From NCBI RefSeq assembly GCF_009363435.1, contig NZ_CP045354.1, forward strand, positions 4,678,501 through 4,742,500: 64,000 bases of DNA, in the 5' to 3' direction. The first letter of the stretch is position 1; each line of letters begins with the position of its first letter. A program made the translations under genes and the position numbers. The notes below the pieces were generated by a model that saw only the letters and a program-made list of their open reading frames with translations, was not told where the DNA came from and searched no databases. Source of the DNA: Labrenzia sp. THAF82. Lineage in GTDB: Bacteria > Pseudomonadota > Alphaproteobacteria > Rhizobiales > Stappiaceae. Below are positions 27,591 to 36,668 of the stretch, one piece after another.

Positions 27591-29066
27591 TTATGCTGCT
27601 GCTTCGTCACCCGGTGCGGTTTGCCAGCCAAGGTCCGTCAATGTCACGATCCTGTTGCCGCGCAGATCCGTCGCGCAGACAAGAAATCCCCGTTCTTCCA
27701 TATGGCTGAGAAGCCAGCGGGCGCGACCGGGCGAGCGCGTTCCATAGGCCGTCGCGATCTCCAGATTTCCCGGGCAAGGTGCCTTTGCAAGCGCGGCCTT
27801 GGCCAGAAGCAGATAGACGCCGCGCATATCCTCCGGCAGTTCGGCTGCAATCAACTCTGCCTGTGTCCAAGCGCCGTCATCCATCTCGCCTTTTTCGACA
27901 CCAGCCCTGGCGACAGACAGCTTTTCGCGAAAGGCCTGCAGGTCAGGTGCCCCACCTGGCAATTTGGTAATCCGGCACCGGACCTGGAAGTCCTGATAGA
28001 GCGATGCAATCGGCTGGAAGGCGGCGTCTTCGTCCTCAAGAATTCCGGCGATGATCTCGGAAATCTTTTCATCCCGCTCGCCAAAGTCCAATAGGCTTTC
28101 AGCCTGCGGTGTATCGGTCTCGCCTGCCTTTTCTGCACTCGAGAGGCGGTCCAGCACGTCACCCGTCGAAGCCACCGGTTCAATATAGCGCTGGCGCACC
28201 GGCTGAACTTCGTCTGCGCCGGGTGTAAAAATCAGGTCCTTTGCCTCTTCCTTTGGCTGCTCAGGAAGTGGCATCAGCTTGTGGCTGCCGCCCCTTCCCG
28301 CAGTTTCGACAGGGCCAATCTTGACCGGGATCGGACGCCGTGACATTGCCGGACCAAGCGCGATGAAATGACCACGGTCCAGATTGCGGAAACTCTCCGC
28401 CTGTCGTCGTTCCATACCGAGCAGGTCGGCTGCTCGTGCCATGTCGATGTCCAGAAAAGTCCGTCCCATCAGAAAGTTGGAGGCTTCCGCCGCAACGTTC
28501 TTGGCAAGTTTTGCAAGACGCTGTGTCGCTATGACACCGGCAAGTCCGCGCTTCCGGCCACGACACATCAGGTTGGTCATGGCACCCAGCGACCGGCGCC
28601 TGGCTTCTTCCGTCACTTCTCCGGCTGCGGCCGGGGCAAACAGCTGCGCTTCGTCAACAACGACGACCATCGGGTACCAAAGATCCCGGTCCGCATCGAA
28701 CAAGCCGTCCAGAAATGTGGCTGCGGCCTTCATCTGCCGGTCGGCATCCAGACCTTCCAGATTGAGGACAACAGACACGCGGTGCTGGCGCACACGTCCC
28801 GCAATCATCTGCAAGTCTTTTTCAGTGCCGACGGCATCGACCACCACATGGCCGTATTTTTCGGCAAGCGAGACAAAGTCGCCTTCGGGATCAATGATCG
28901 CCTGCTGAACCCAGGCTGCCGACTGCTCCAGCAACCGGCGCAACAAATGCGACTTTCCGGACCCGGAATTGCCCTGCACCAACAACCGGGTTGCCAAGAG
29001 CTCTTCAAGATCAAGCTCGGCGCGTGTCCCGCCCCTCATTTCCCCAATATCGATCTGTACTGTCAT
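27591..29066 (-). CDS. HerA-like ATPase (DUF87 domain)
   Basis: A 491-residue P-loop ATPase of the HerA/FtsK branch. Walker A GNSGSGKS is at 32-39, Walker B MVVVVDEAQLF places D138-E139, and CRGRKRGLAGVIATQRLAKL contains the sensor and arginine residues of HerA-type helicases. The C-terminal half (from about 300) is less conserved and ends in a winged-helix-like region. No nurA, argonaute, SIR2 or other defence partner is adjacent. The ATG has no ribosome site of its own but overlaps the stop of an upstream open frame (see next entry). Likely a DNA or nucleoprotein translocase of unknown role. Confidence 0.82.
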   Translation of the reverse strand: MTVQIDIGEMRGGTRAELDLEELLATRLLVQGNSGSGKSHLLRRLLEQSAAWVQQAIIDPEGDFVSLAEKYGHVVVDAVGTEKDLQMIAGRVRQHRVSVVLNLEGLDADRQMKAAATFLDGLFDADRDLWYPMVVVVDEAQLFAPAAAGEVTEEARRRSLGAMTNLMCRGRKRGLAGVIATQRLAKLAKNVAAEASNFLMGRTFLDIDMARAADLLGMERRQAESFRNLDRGHFIALGPAMSRRPIPVKIGPVETAGRGGSHKLMPLPEQPKEEAKDLIFTPGADEVQPVRQRYIEPVASTGDVLDRLSSAEKAGETDTPQAESLLDFGERDEKISEIIAGILEDEDAAFQPIASLYQDFQVRCRITKLPGGAPDLQAFREKLSVARAGVEKGEMDDGAWTQAELIAAELPEDMRGVYLLLAKAALAKAPCPGNLEIATAYGTRSPGRARWLLSHMEERGFLVCATDLRGNRIVTLTDLGWQTAPGDEAAA

Positions 29067-29269
29067 ACGATCACTTGAGACACCGCTTCTGCAGCGCCTT
29101 TCATTCCCCAGACCTTGTTTCCTGCAATGCGGTAGTCAGCACGATTCCTCAACCGTTGCAAAGCCGTGGGCCCTCCATAGCCGGGTTTTCCCAGAATTCC
29201 ACCGGGCGCCGGCGCTGAATGCGTCGGGTTTACAGATGTTGTCTGAAGCGAAGATGGAATGCCCGTTGT
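29063..29269 (-). other. Possible coupled upstream frame of the HerA-like gene
   Basis: An open frame of 68 codons on the minus strand ends in TGA that overlaps the HerA-like ATG as ATGA. It contains GKPGYGGPTALQRLRNRADY and ends KGAAEAVSQVIV. It has no clear initiation codon near its beginning; an internal ATG, right behind TCTGGGGA, would give a 13-residue leader. The downstream gene lacks its own ribosome site, which favours translational coupling. It could equally be the end of a lost gene. Family not recognised. Confidence 0.35.
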
Positions 29270-29326
29270 TCAACCATTCGATTGAAGTCGCGCGATCATG
29301 CTCTCCAGTCTGCTAGAGGCAGGCTC

Positions 29327-29557
29327 CTAACGATTGTTTTTCATTTTTCGGAGCTTTCTTAAAACAAAATTTATTCCGGCAATGGCCAAGACTATGCCGA
29401 GGGCGTGCCGAACCAACAACATATCAGTGAACATGACAGAATCTACATGACTTTCCGGCCAAAGAAAGAATAGTAGCGGTATGAAAGCAAATTGACCTAG
29501 AAGCGAAACGACTAAGACAGCAAGTAGAATTTCGTAGAAGACACGAGACAAATTCAA
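29327..29557 (-). CDS. Small membrane protein of unknown function
   Basis: A 76-residue protein with two hydrophobic segments (ILLAVLVVSLLGQFAFIPLL and HALGIVLAIAGINFVL) and a positive C-terminus (RKLRKMKNNR), so both ends probably face the cytoplasm. The DNA is A/T-rich compared with neighbouring genes. No family recognised. Confidence 0.5.
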   Translation of the reverse strand: MNLSRVFYEILLAVLVVSLLGQFAFIPLLFFLWPESHVDSVMFTDMLLVRHALGIVLAIAGINFVLRKLRKMKNNR

Positions 29558-29707
29558 ATTTCCTGAAAACTGCCTAGATTTTTACGGACCTATACTGCCC
29601 GATTTATCAATCGCCAAATTAAAACAAAATGAACCATCACGCCGCAATTCGGTGAACGCCGAACGAAAATTCACCGCTCCATGAGTCCAACTTTTCGACA
29701 TTGGATT

Positions 29708-30136
29708 CTAACTGAGTTTAAAATCCACGATCTCTCGTCCGTGCATGTTGCAGTAAGCCGTCACGACTTTCGATTCATCTTTGATACGATAGTCGATATC
29801 AACGTTCTTGCGATGAGCTCCTATGGCTCTTGAGCTCGAAATCCGTTCAATTGGCTTGAAGATACCTTTGCGCGCAAAATCGTTACAAATCTGGATCGCA
29901 ACATCAGCGCTTATTATTTCTTCTTCTTTTTGTTTTTCTTGTTCTTTTTTATAATCGGCGAGCGATTCACTTTGGGCTTTGAGAAGGGCCACGCATTGGG
30001 AGAACTCCACGGTGCCAGGAGTAAATTCCCCAGCGCATATCCGCTCAGCTTTTTCAGACTTTGTCTCTGAAACAGACGTGTCTGACACGCACCCCGCTAG
30101 AATTGAAATAAGTATGACAAAAACGCAGAATTTCAT
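29708..30136 (-). CDS. Predicted lipoprotein of unknown function
   Basis: A 142-residue protein from this start, with a lipoprotein signal (KFCVFVILISILAGC, cysteine at about 16). A Lys/Glu-rich, probably coiled-coil stretch follows (DYKKEQEKQKEEEIISAD), then a small C-terminal domain with two cysteines (QICNDFARKG and AYCNMHGRE). The frame continues 18 codons upstream, but that part is not signal-like. The gene is A/T-rich, like the small membrane protein beside it, which suggests recent acquisition. No family recognised. Confidence 0.65.
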   Translation of the reverse strand: MKFCVFVILISILAGCVSDTSVSETKSEKAERICAGEFTPGTVEFSQCVALLKAQSESLADYKKEQEKQKEEEIISADVAIQICNDFARKGIFKPIERISSSRAIGAHRKNVDIDYRIKDESKVVTAYCNMHGREIVDFKLS

Positions 30137-30286
30137 GAGATCCGCCCCCCACGCGGCATCAGGATGAGTTAGCCAGTCAGCTGACGCCATACCCTAAATA
30201 GCAACACCCAAAACTACAATCAAAAATAGTATCTGTAGATTTGTTTTGCGAAGGAAAGGTGGAGAGTTGGTTCGACTAGTGCTGCG

Positions 30287-30425
30287 TCACAGGCCTTTTG
30301 GAAACGCTAGATCAAGAATAACATTGCCTTCTTCATAGGCGGTCGCCTTCAACACAAAGTCTTCGATCTCGAACAGTGCAAACAACAAACTCCTTCAAGA
30401 GATCGAATAGATTCAACGAATCCAC
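30287..30425 (-). pseudogene. Frameshifted gene remnant
   Basis: Just after the DUF2867 gene, the minus strand encodes NLFDLLKEFV in one frame (from a GTG at 30425). In the next frame it encodes FEIEDFVLKATAYEEGNVIL and then DLAFPKGL before a stop at 30287-30289. The two parts read like one protein split by a frameshift. The family is not recognised and the rest of the gene is missing. Confidence 0.35.
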
Positions 30426-30434
30426 ACCCAATCC

Positions 30435-30965
30435 CTAAGCAGCCAAGTCTTCCTCAATAGCTGTGTCGAGCACTGTCGCAGCGATTTTTTTGTGGAACGG
30501 CAGGATCAGCGCAAGGTAGGCGTAGCCGAACAGGTTGTGCCGTTTGCAGCAGGTCGTGGCATAAACGCGTGGCGCTTCTCCAACGCTGCGGAAAATGGAC
30601 AGGCGAAAATCCTGGTGCCAGTCGTCTTCGCCCAGGATGATCTCATTCTGCCCGACACTGTAGATCTTGAAAAACCCGACCCTGTCACCAGCCTCTCGCT
30701 CCGCCAAAGGTGTGTCTGACTGCTCTTTGAGAAGGTCATCGGTTGTTTTCAGCCCCAGCGGCTTAACAACTGCATCGCGGGCCGACAGAAGCTTGTTCAT
30801 CCAGCTGATATCCGCATTGAGCATGTGATCCGCGAGCACCCTAATATCGACCGACCGCAGGTCAGGACGGCCTCTCAGTGAGACGGAAAAGGTGTCCATA
30901 TAGTCGCCTTTCGAATGATAGGCGTTGAGGCGACTGTCACGAGGAAGAGTGTCGGCAATGCTCAT
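30435..30965 (-). CDS. DUF2867 domain protein
   Basis: A 176-residue protein of the DUF2867 family, seen in IILGEDDWHQDFRLSIFR and in the C-terminal HNLFGYAYLALILPFHKKI. This domain also occurs at the C-terminus of NAD(P)-binding epimerase-like proteins; here it stands alone. The ATG at 30965 has GGAG 6 nt upstream and is preferred over one six codons earlier. Function unknown. Confidence 0.8.
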   Translation of the reverse strand: MSIADTLPRDSRLNAYHSKGDYMDTFSVSLRGRPDLRSVDIRVLADHMLNADISWMNKLLSARDAVVKPLGLKTTDDLLKEQSDTPLAEREAGDRVGFFKIYSVGQNEIILGEDDWHQDFRLSIFRSVGEAPRVYATTCCKRHNLFGYAYLALILPFHKKIAATVLDTAIEEDLAA

Positions 30966-31094
30966 CTTCAGCTCCGGATCCATTGATAGAACGTGAAGAC
31001 ATTACACCAGGATCTTGCGGGAAACGCTGAGCAGATTGCCGCAATCAGCGTTTCCGGTGCAATTGTTCCAACACCAGAGCCCGGACGTTCTCCG

Positions 31095-31679
31095 TCAGGT
31101 CCAACGACCAGGGAAGGCGATTTCCGTCAACGGTTTGCGGCCGCTTGGCGCTTCCCTGGACTGCAAGCTCTCCGGCAACTGATTGGCATCCCCGCGCCTG
31201 CCTACGGCAAAGGCGATCTCTGGTTTGAAACGAACAGGAACACCCAGTTTTTCGTGGATCTCATCCTTCAGAATACCGGCCATGCCATGGGTGTGATAGC
31301 CAAGGGCCGTTGCCTGCAAGGCAGCATGCGCCCAGGCTGAGCCAGCATCAAAAGAGTGTGCGCCATTGACCCGGTTCGGCTTGCCATCCTTGCCGTCGAC
31401 TTCCTGATCGGTGAAAAGAAAAACAAGTGCGGAGGCATGTTGCGCCCAGTCCCGGTTAAACGGGTTCAGCAACTCGACCAACGGCTGCCACGCGTCCTCA
31501 CCCCGCAATGCATAAACGAAGCGCCACGGCTGAATGTTGAATGCAGAAGGCGCCCAGCGCGCGGCTTCCAAGATGGTCTTCAGATCCCGTTCGGGCATCG
31601 CCGCCCCATCGAATGCACGTGGAGACCAGCGCTCGACAAACAGATCCGTGACCGGATGATCAGGTGTTCTGACGTTCAT
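31095..31679 (-). CDS. Nitroreductase family protein
   Basis: FMN-dependent NAD(P)H oxidoreductase of 194 residues. The FMN-binding N-terminal motif RWSPRAFDGAAMPERDLKTI and the following EAARWAPSAFNIQPWRFVYA are textbook for the family. GMAGILKDEIHEKLGVP is the usual C-terminal region. It is divergent from an MFS efflux pump, with an 18-bp palindrome in the shared promoter, which suggests joint induction by quinones, nitroaromatics or similar electrophiles. Confidence 0.93.
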   Translation of the reverse strand: MNVRTPDHPVTDLFVERWSPRAFDGAAMPERDLKTILEAARWAPSAFNIQPWRFVYALRGEDAWQPLVELLNPFNRDWAQHASALVFLFTDQEVDGKDGKPNRVNGAHSFDAGSAWAHAALQATALGYHTHGMAGILKDEIHEKLGVPVRFKPEIAFAVGRRGDANQLPESLQSREAPSGRKPLTEIAFPGRWT

Positions 31680-31743
31680 ATTCGTTACTCCAGCTCTTTA
31701 CTGGGCTTCTGTCCGCCCTGTCCTGTTCGAGATAGTTTGCTTT

Positions 31744-31761
31744 TATCTTGATATCAAGATA
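31744..31761. promoter_or_regulatory. Perfect 18-bp palindrome between nitroreductase and MFS pump
   Basis: TATCTTGATATCAAGATA is self-complementary over its whole length and lies 65 nt before the nitroreductase ATG and 114 nt before the MFS start. ATCTTGA/TCAAGAT dyads are typical of MarR- or HTH-type repressors. No matching regulator is adjacent. It is the most operator-like site in this promoter. Confidence 0.65.
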
Positions 31762-31874
31762 CTTTTATAAAAGATATTTTGAGCATCCGATCACGCTCAA
31801 GGAAACACTCGGATCAAAAAAATCAGGTACAAACCGCCGAGGTGACTTAAGGTGGCGGGAGCAGCTTTTGCAAG

Positions 31875-33251
31875 TTGGGGGGACGGCACTTGGCAGGATT
31901 ATCTGAAAAGGAGCGAAAGCGCGGTCTTGTACTCGCGGTCGGCGGCCTTGGCGGGCTAGTCATGCTGGATGAGACCATCTTGGGCGTGTCGCTTCCCGCA
32001 ATCCGCGCCGAACTTGATCTTTCGCCAACGACCGCACACTGGATCATCAATTCCTACATGCTCACCTTCACGTGCTTTGCTGCCATTGGCGGCAAGGCGA
32101 TCGACCTGTTCGGGTTGAGACCAGCCTTGATCGTGAGTTGTACCGTTTTTGCGATTGCGAGCCTTCTCGCCGGGTTTTCCGACAGTGCGGCCATGCTGAT
32201 TTCAATGCGCGTGGTCCAGGGTTTTTGTGCCGCAATCATGTTCCCCATGTCGCTTGCTGCCACGACACTGTCTTTTGAGGAAAAGGAACGTGGAAGAGCC
32301 ATTGGCATTCTGGCCGGCATGGCGACGATCTTTCTGGCGGCAGGCCCGATGCTTGGCGGCATTTTGACCGATTTCCTGTCCTGGCGTTGGGTCTTCTGGA
32401 TCAACATCCCGATTGTTGTCGCAGGTGGTGGTCTGGCCTGCGTGCTCTGGCGCAATCCGGAGCATCCACGGCCACGCCCCGTCATTGACCGTATCGGTCT
32501 TGTCTTGCTTTTGATCGGCTTAACCGCCTTGATTTTCGGCCTTATGGAAGGCCCCGATTTCGGCTGGGCCACGCCGGTTATTCTCGCCAGCCTGGCGGGC
32601 GGCATCATTGGACTTGTTGCGTTTGTGCTGTTTGAAGCCAAGCAAAGCAAACCACTGGTCGATGTCTCGCTGTTTCGGCTGAAACCCTTTCACGCCAGCG
32701 CAGCGGTGATCTTGCTGACACAGATGAGCAAGATCATGGTTGCGATTTTCGTTCCGCACTTTCTCCAGCTGGAACTCCATTTTGCTGCCCTTTGGGCGGG
32801 CATAGGAACTGCGATAGCCGTGCTCCCCTTCCCGTTCCTGGCTGCACCTGCGGGCAAGTTCGTCGACAAACACGGATCACGACGACCGGTGGTGATTTCT
32901 CTATTTCTGATTGGTATCGCCTGTATCCTGATTGGCGCACTGATGCATTTCAACAGCTACTGGGCCATTGCGCCGGCCCTTATTTTGTGGGGCACCGCGC
33001 TGCCGATTGCCATGATCCCCGCAACACGTTTGAACGCCAATGCAGTGCCCCAAGACAAACAGGGCGAAGTCAGTGGCATCGTGATTACAGTCAGGCTGGT
33101 CGGGGGAACTCTCGGCGTCACTCTTGGCAGCGTCCTGTTGGCCATGAACGCTGGCTTTCCTGCCATTTTCTGGGTGACAGGCGCTCTGATCATTTTGTGT
33201 GCGCTCTACGGTTTGACCGCATTTACCGATGATGCGCCGGAAGAACAGTAG
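31875..33251 (+). CDS. MFS efflux transporter, DHA2 (EmrB/QacA-like) type
   Basis: Inner-membrane proton-driven drug exporter of 458 residues with about 12-14 membrane helices. Motif D1-like residues LVMLDETILGVSLPAIRAEL in the first helix and GRAIGILAGMATIFLAAGPMLGG (motif C) identify the DHA2 branch. The start is a TTG; another TTG five codons later, 7 nt after GGGGGGACGG, may be the real one. It is divergent from the nitroreductase gene. No membrane-fusion partner gene is adjacent. Confidence 0.88.
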   Translation: MGGRHLAGLSEKERKRGLVLAVGGLGGLVMLDETILGVSLPAIRAELDLSPTTAHWIINSYMLTFTCFAAIGGKAIDLFGLRPALIVSCTVFAIASLLAGFSDSAAMLISMRVVQGFCAAIMFPMSLAATTLSFEEKERGRAIGILAGMATIFLAAGPMLGGILTDFLSWRWVFWINIPIVVAGGGLACVLWRNPEHPRPRPVIDRIGLVLLLIGLTALIFGLMEGPDFGWATPVILASLAGGIIGLVAFVLFEAKQSKPLVDVSLFRLKPFHASAAVILLTQMSKIMVAIFVPHFLQLELHFAALWAGIGTAIAVLPFPFLAAPAGKFVDKHGSRRPVVISLFLIGIACILIGALMHFNSYWAIAPALILWGTALPIAMIPATRLNANAVPQDKQGEVSGIVITVRLVGGTLGVTLGSVLLAMNAGFPAIFWVTGALIILCALYGLTAFTDDAPEEQ

Positions 33252-33287
33252 TTCCCGGCGCAACCTGTCAATTTGGACCGGAGTTTA

Positions 33288-34799
33288 TCAGACGAACTCA
33301 TCTTGAAACTGGTCTCTCAGAACGTTTTTCTGAATTTTGCCCATCGTGTTTCGCGGCAGGGTTTCCAGAACGTGGACCCGCTTGGGTTGCTTGAACTTGG
33401 CCAATTTGCTGGAAAGCGCCGATTGAACGTCACCGCCCTCCAGACTTGCCCCGGGTTTTGGGGCCAATACCGCGACAACAGCTTCTCCAAAATCGGGGTG
33501 CGGTACGCCGATCACCGCGCTTTCCGCAACGCCGGGCATTTCGTCCAGCGCAGCTTCAACCTCGGCCGGATAAACATTGAAACCACCGGAAATGATTAGG
33601 TCCTTGGAACGTCCGACAATAGAGATGTAGCCCTCTTCGTCGACGCGGCCCATGTCACCGCTGATGAAGAAGCCATCGACACGAAACTCCTGAGCTGTCT
33701 TTTCCGGCATCTGCCAATAGCCCTGGAAAACATTCGGACCCTTGATCTCGATTATTCCAACGTCACCTTGCGCCACCTCCCGGCCGGTCTTTGGGTCGGC
33801 GATCCTGATACCGACACCAGGCAACGGAAAGCCAACGGTGCCCGGTCGCCGATCACCATCATAAGGATTGGAGGTGTTCATGTTGGTTTCCGTCATGCCA
33901 TAGCGTTCCAGAATGGCGTGGCCGGTGCGGTCCGAGAACTCCTTGTGGACTTCCGCCGAAAGCGGCGCAGAACCGGATATGAAGAGCCGCATATGGGCAA
34001 CAAGATCTCGCGTAAACGCATCGGACCCGAGCAATCGCGAATAGAAAGTCGGAACACCCATCATCGATGTTGACCGCGGCAACAGGGCGAGCATCCGCTC
34101 CAGGTCAAATTTGGGCAGGAACAGAAGCGAACCACCTGCAATCATCAAACAATTCGTTGCAACAAAAAGACCATGCGTGTGAAAGATCGGCAACGCGTGC
34201 AACAGAACGTCATCTTCGGTGAACCGCCAAACCTTGACCAGCGTCTGGGAATTGGAGGCCAGGTTTCCATGGCTGAGCATGGCGCCTTTGGATCGGCCGG
34301 TCGTGCCGGAGGTGTAAAGGATTGCGGCCAGATCGTCTTCATCCCTCGGGCGGGTTTCGTACTCTTCCGACATTTCATCGGCCAGCTGCGAGAGCGTTCC
34401 GGCACCGTCTGCATCAAGCGTCTGCAGCTTGGCACCGGCCTTTTGCGCCGTTCCGGCAAGCGCATCGGCCTTGGCAGGATCGCATACAAACACTGCCGGT
34501 TCGGCATCACCGACAAAATAGGCAATTTCAGCAGGTGTATAAGCTGTGTTGAGCGGCAGAAAGACACCGCCCGCTCTGATCGTGCCGAGATAGAGCATCA
34601 ATGCGTCGGGCGTCTTTTCGGCCTGTACGGCAACCCTGTCGCCCGGTTTTACACCGAGTTTCTGCAAAGCCCCTGCATATTGCGCCGAGCGGGCAAGCAT
34701 ACCTCGATAGGTCAACCGGTTTCCGTCTCCGGTTTCCAGAAATACTTTTTCGGGATCCGGGATAAAGGCGGTCAGCGCGTCGAATAGGTGATTGCTCAT
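33288..34799 (-). CDS. matB: Malonyl-CoA synthetase
   Basis: Acyl-adenylate-forming enzyme of 503 residues that activates malonate to malonyl-CoA with ATP. The opening NHLFDALTAFIPDPEKVFLE and the segment LPIFHTHGLFVATN are those of rhizobial MatB. The AMP-binding P-loop is LYTSGTTGRSKG, with ERYGMTETNMNTSNPYDGDR containing the conserved malonate-site arginine region. The C-terminal catalytic lysine is in PRNTMGKIQKN. No malonate decarboxylase (matA) or transporter (matC) is adjacent. The ATG at 34799 is preferred over a TTG directly before. Confidence 0.92.
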   Translation of the reverse strand: MSNHLFDALTAFIPDPEKVFLETGDGNRLTYRGMLARSAQYAGALQKLGVKPGDRVAVQAEKTPDALMLYLGTIRAGGVFLPLNTAYTPAEIAYFVGDAEPAVFVCDPAKADALAGTAQKAGAKLQTLDADGAGTLSQLADEMSEEYETRPRDEDDLAAILYTSGTTGRSKGAMLSHGNLASNSQTLVKVWRFTEDDVLLHALPIFHTHGLFVATNCLMIAGGSLLFLPKFDLERMLALLPRSTSMMGVPTFYSRLLGSDAFTRDLVAHMRLFISGSAPLSAEVHKEFSDRTGHAILERYGMTETNMNTSNPYDGDRRPGTVGFPLPGVGIRIADPKTGREVAQGDVGIIEIKGPNVFQGYWQMPEKTAQEFRVDGFFISGDMGRVDEEGYISIVGRSKDLIISGGFNVYPAEVEAALDEMPGVAESAVIGVPHPDFGEAVVAVLAPKPGASLEGGDVQSALSSKLAKFKQPKRVHVLETLPRNTMGKIQKNVLRDQFQDEFV

Positions 34800-35043
34800 C
34801 AAGAATTCCCAGGTTTGCCGTCAAGTGCCGAGGCCATATGCCGCTCGGGTTGACAGTTAAAGCAAGTCTCCACAATTTCAGCAAGGTCACATTCCTTAGC
34901 TGAACTGCCAATGCTACTTACGAAGTCTCTGGCCGTTGTGACGGTCCTTTCCTTGACTTACCTCAATTTCGGCCAACACCTCTTTCAAGGTATGCTGGGT
35001 TGTGCCGTCACTTCGGCCAAGGAAAGCAGCGAGGATATCCTGG

Positions 35044-35697
35044 ATGCCTGAAATCAGGGGACTGACACTGGCGGAACTGATTGCCGACGGCGCCGTTCAT
35101 TTGGTCGGCATCTGTTTGGGCATAACGGCAACGGTCATTCTGGCCGTGACGATGTGGGACGTAGCGGATCGCGCACGCCAGGTGACGGTCATGATCTACG
35201 CCGCCTGTCTGATGACGATGCTGATCTGTTCTGCGCTCTACAACATGTTCGCCAAGGACCATAAATCGGGCATCTTGCGACGTCTCGATCACGCAGCAAT
35301 CTTCCTCATGATTGCAGGCACATATACACCATTGGCCGCAATCATCATCGGAGGTTGGACGGGAGGTATCCTGTTGGCCATCGTTTGGACTGGCGCTGTG
35401 GCGGGAGCTATCGTCAAGCTGGCGCACTTGACCGGCCTGGACCGTCTGACGGTACCAATCTATCTCGGCCTGGGATGGATTGTTGTTTTTGCGGTCCAAC
35501 CGTTGATCGAAAAAGCGTCCAGTTTCGGCTTTTTCATGATCCTGGCCGGCGGGCTGCTCTATACGATCGGAACAGTCTTTTATGCCTGGAAGAAGCTGCC
35601 GTTCCAGAATGCGATCTGGCACGCATTCGTGCTTGCGGCCGCGGTTTGTCATTTCACGGCCGTTTTTCACGATGTGGCCCTGGCCATGACACCATGA
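35044..35697 (+). CDS. Haemolysin III family (PAQR-like) membrane protein
   Basis: Seven-helix integral membrane protein of 217 residues from the ATG with GAGGA 8 nt upstream; a GTG 14 codons earlier is possible. The conserved motifs are seen: DGAVHLVG, CSALYNMFAKDH, RRLDHAAIFLMIAGTYTP and the C-terminal WHAFVLAAAVCHFTAVF, which hold the likely zinc-binding histidines of the PAQR superfamily. Members were called haemolysins but most are probably lipid hydrolases. It is convergent with the L,D-transpeptidase gene across a shared terminator. Confidence 0.92.
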   Translation: MPEIRGLTLAELIADGAVHLVGICLGITATVILAVTMWDVADRARQVTVMIYAACLMTMLICSALYNMFAKDHKSGILRRLDHAAIFLMIAGTYTPLAAIIIGGWTGGILLAIVWTGAVAGAIVKLAHLTGLDRLTVPIYLGLGWIVVFAVQPLIEKASSFGFFMILAGGLLYTIGTVFYAWKKLPFQNAIWHAFVLAAAVCHFTAVFHDVALAMTP

Positions 35698-35715
35698 TGG
35701 CTGTGTAACAAAGAA

Positions 35716-35748
35716 AAAGTGCAGCTAGCACTCAGCAAGCTGCACTTT
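35716..35748. terminator. Bidirectional terminator between convergent genes
   Basis: AAAGTGCAGCT (35716-35726) and AGCTGCACTTT (35738-35748) form a perfect 11-bp stem around an 11-nt loop. Flanking A and T runs on both sides suit termination in both directions, between the haemolysin III-like gene and the L,D-transpeptidase gene. Confidence 0.8.
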
Positions 35749-35765
35749 AAAAGCATCGCATTTCG

Positions 35766-36500
35766 TCAGGCTTCGGCGTTCGGATCTTTCTGCAGAACAA
35801 CAACCTTAGTCCTGAGCGGCACCCGATTGAACAGGTCAATGACGTCCTGCTGCCACATGCGGATGCAGCCGGAAGAAACGCTCTTGCCGATGGAATTCGG
35901 CTGGTTTGTTCCGTGGATCCGGTACAGCGTATCCGTTGCGCCCTGCCACAAATCCATGGCGCGGGCGCCAAGTGGATTTCGCAGTCCGGCAGGAAAACCT
36001 TTTTCCCAGTATCGCTCCAGCGACGGCTTGCGCGCGATCATTTCCCGTGGAGGGCGCCAGATAGGATGAGGGCGTTTTACTCGGATTAATGCCTCGCCTG
36101 ACCACGCAAACCCGGCACGTCCCACGCCGATGCCATAACGCAGCGCCTTGTTGTTTCCGAGCGTCCAATAAAGAAAATTATTGTAGGGATCGACGACAAT
36201 CGTTCCTGGCTTCTCACGGGTTTTGTATTCAACCACCTGACGCCAGTACTGCTTGTCGAATTTCTTGTAGTTGATCGCAGGCCAGGTGAAGTCCCCGTCG
36301 GGCAAAGCTGCATAGGCCGAAGCATAGTCGAATTCTTCACCTGGCAGTTCGGCCTGATCCGGCAGACCGACAATGGTTGCAGTCTGGCAACCGGCGAGTG
36401 CGGATCCGGCAAGTGCAAGACTGCCAGCAAGAAGAAAGCGGCGACTGAAAACGTTTTCTTGCGCCGGTACAGTATCATTCAGCGATTTGGTACGCTTCAT
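35766..36500 (-). CDS. L,D-transpeptidase (YkuD domain), Tat/lipoprotein signal
   Basis: Periplasmic peptidoglycan cross-linking enzyme of 244 residues. The catalytic YkuD motif HGTNQPNSIGKSVSSGCIRM carries H196 and the nucleophile C212. The N-terminus shows SRRFLLAG (arginines 20-21) and a lipobox LAGC with C38, so a Tat-exported lipoprotein is possible. Such enzymes form 3-3 cross-links or attach proteins to the wall, which is common in Hyphomicrobiales. It is the only peptidoglycan-synthesis gene here. Confidence 0.93.
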   Translation of the reverse strand: MKRTKSLNDTVPAQENVFSRRFLLAGSLALAGSALAGCQTATIVGLPDQAELPGEEFDYASAYAALPDGDFTWPAINYKKFDKQYWRQVVEYKTREKPGTIVVDPYNNFLYWTLGNNKALRYGIGVGRAGFAWSGEALIRVKRPHPIWRPPREMIARKPSLERYWEKGFPAGLRNPLGARAMDLWQGATDTLYRIHGTNQPNSIGKSVSSGCIRMWQQDVIDLFNRVPLRTKVVVLQKDPNAEA

Positions 36501-36668
36501 GGGACCTCCTGAAAATCAGGCTTCTTATTGAGACAGCTTTTCAACAGTTGCAAGTCACATTCCGCCGATCTGCCTTACATTCTTCGCATGATTGCCTAGA
36601 TTAACGGAGCCTGTTACCTGAGGGCCTCACTTCCCTGCCGTTTATTGCCATTCTTGAAGGACTCTCCC

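Noticed and set aside
27591..29066. HerA-like ATPase as part of an anti-phage defence system
   Set aside because: No nuclease, SIR2, argonaute or other effector gene is adjacent, so a defence role is not supported here.
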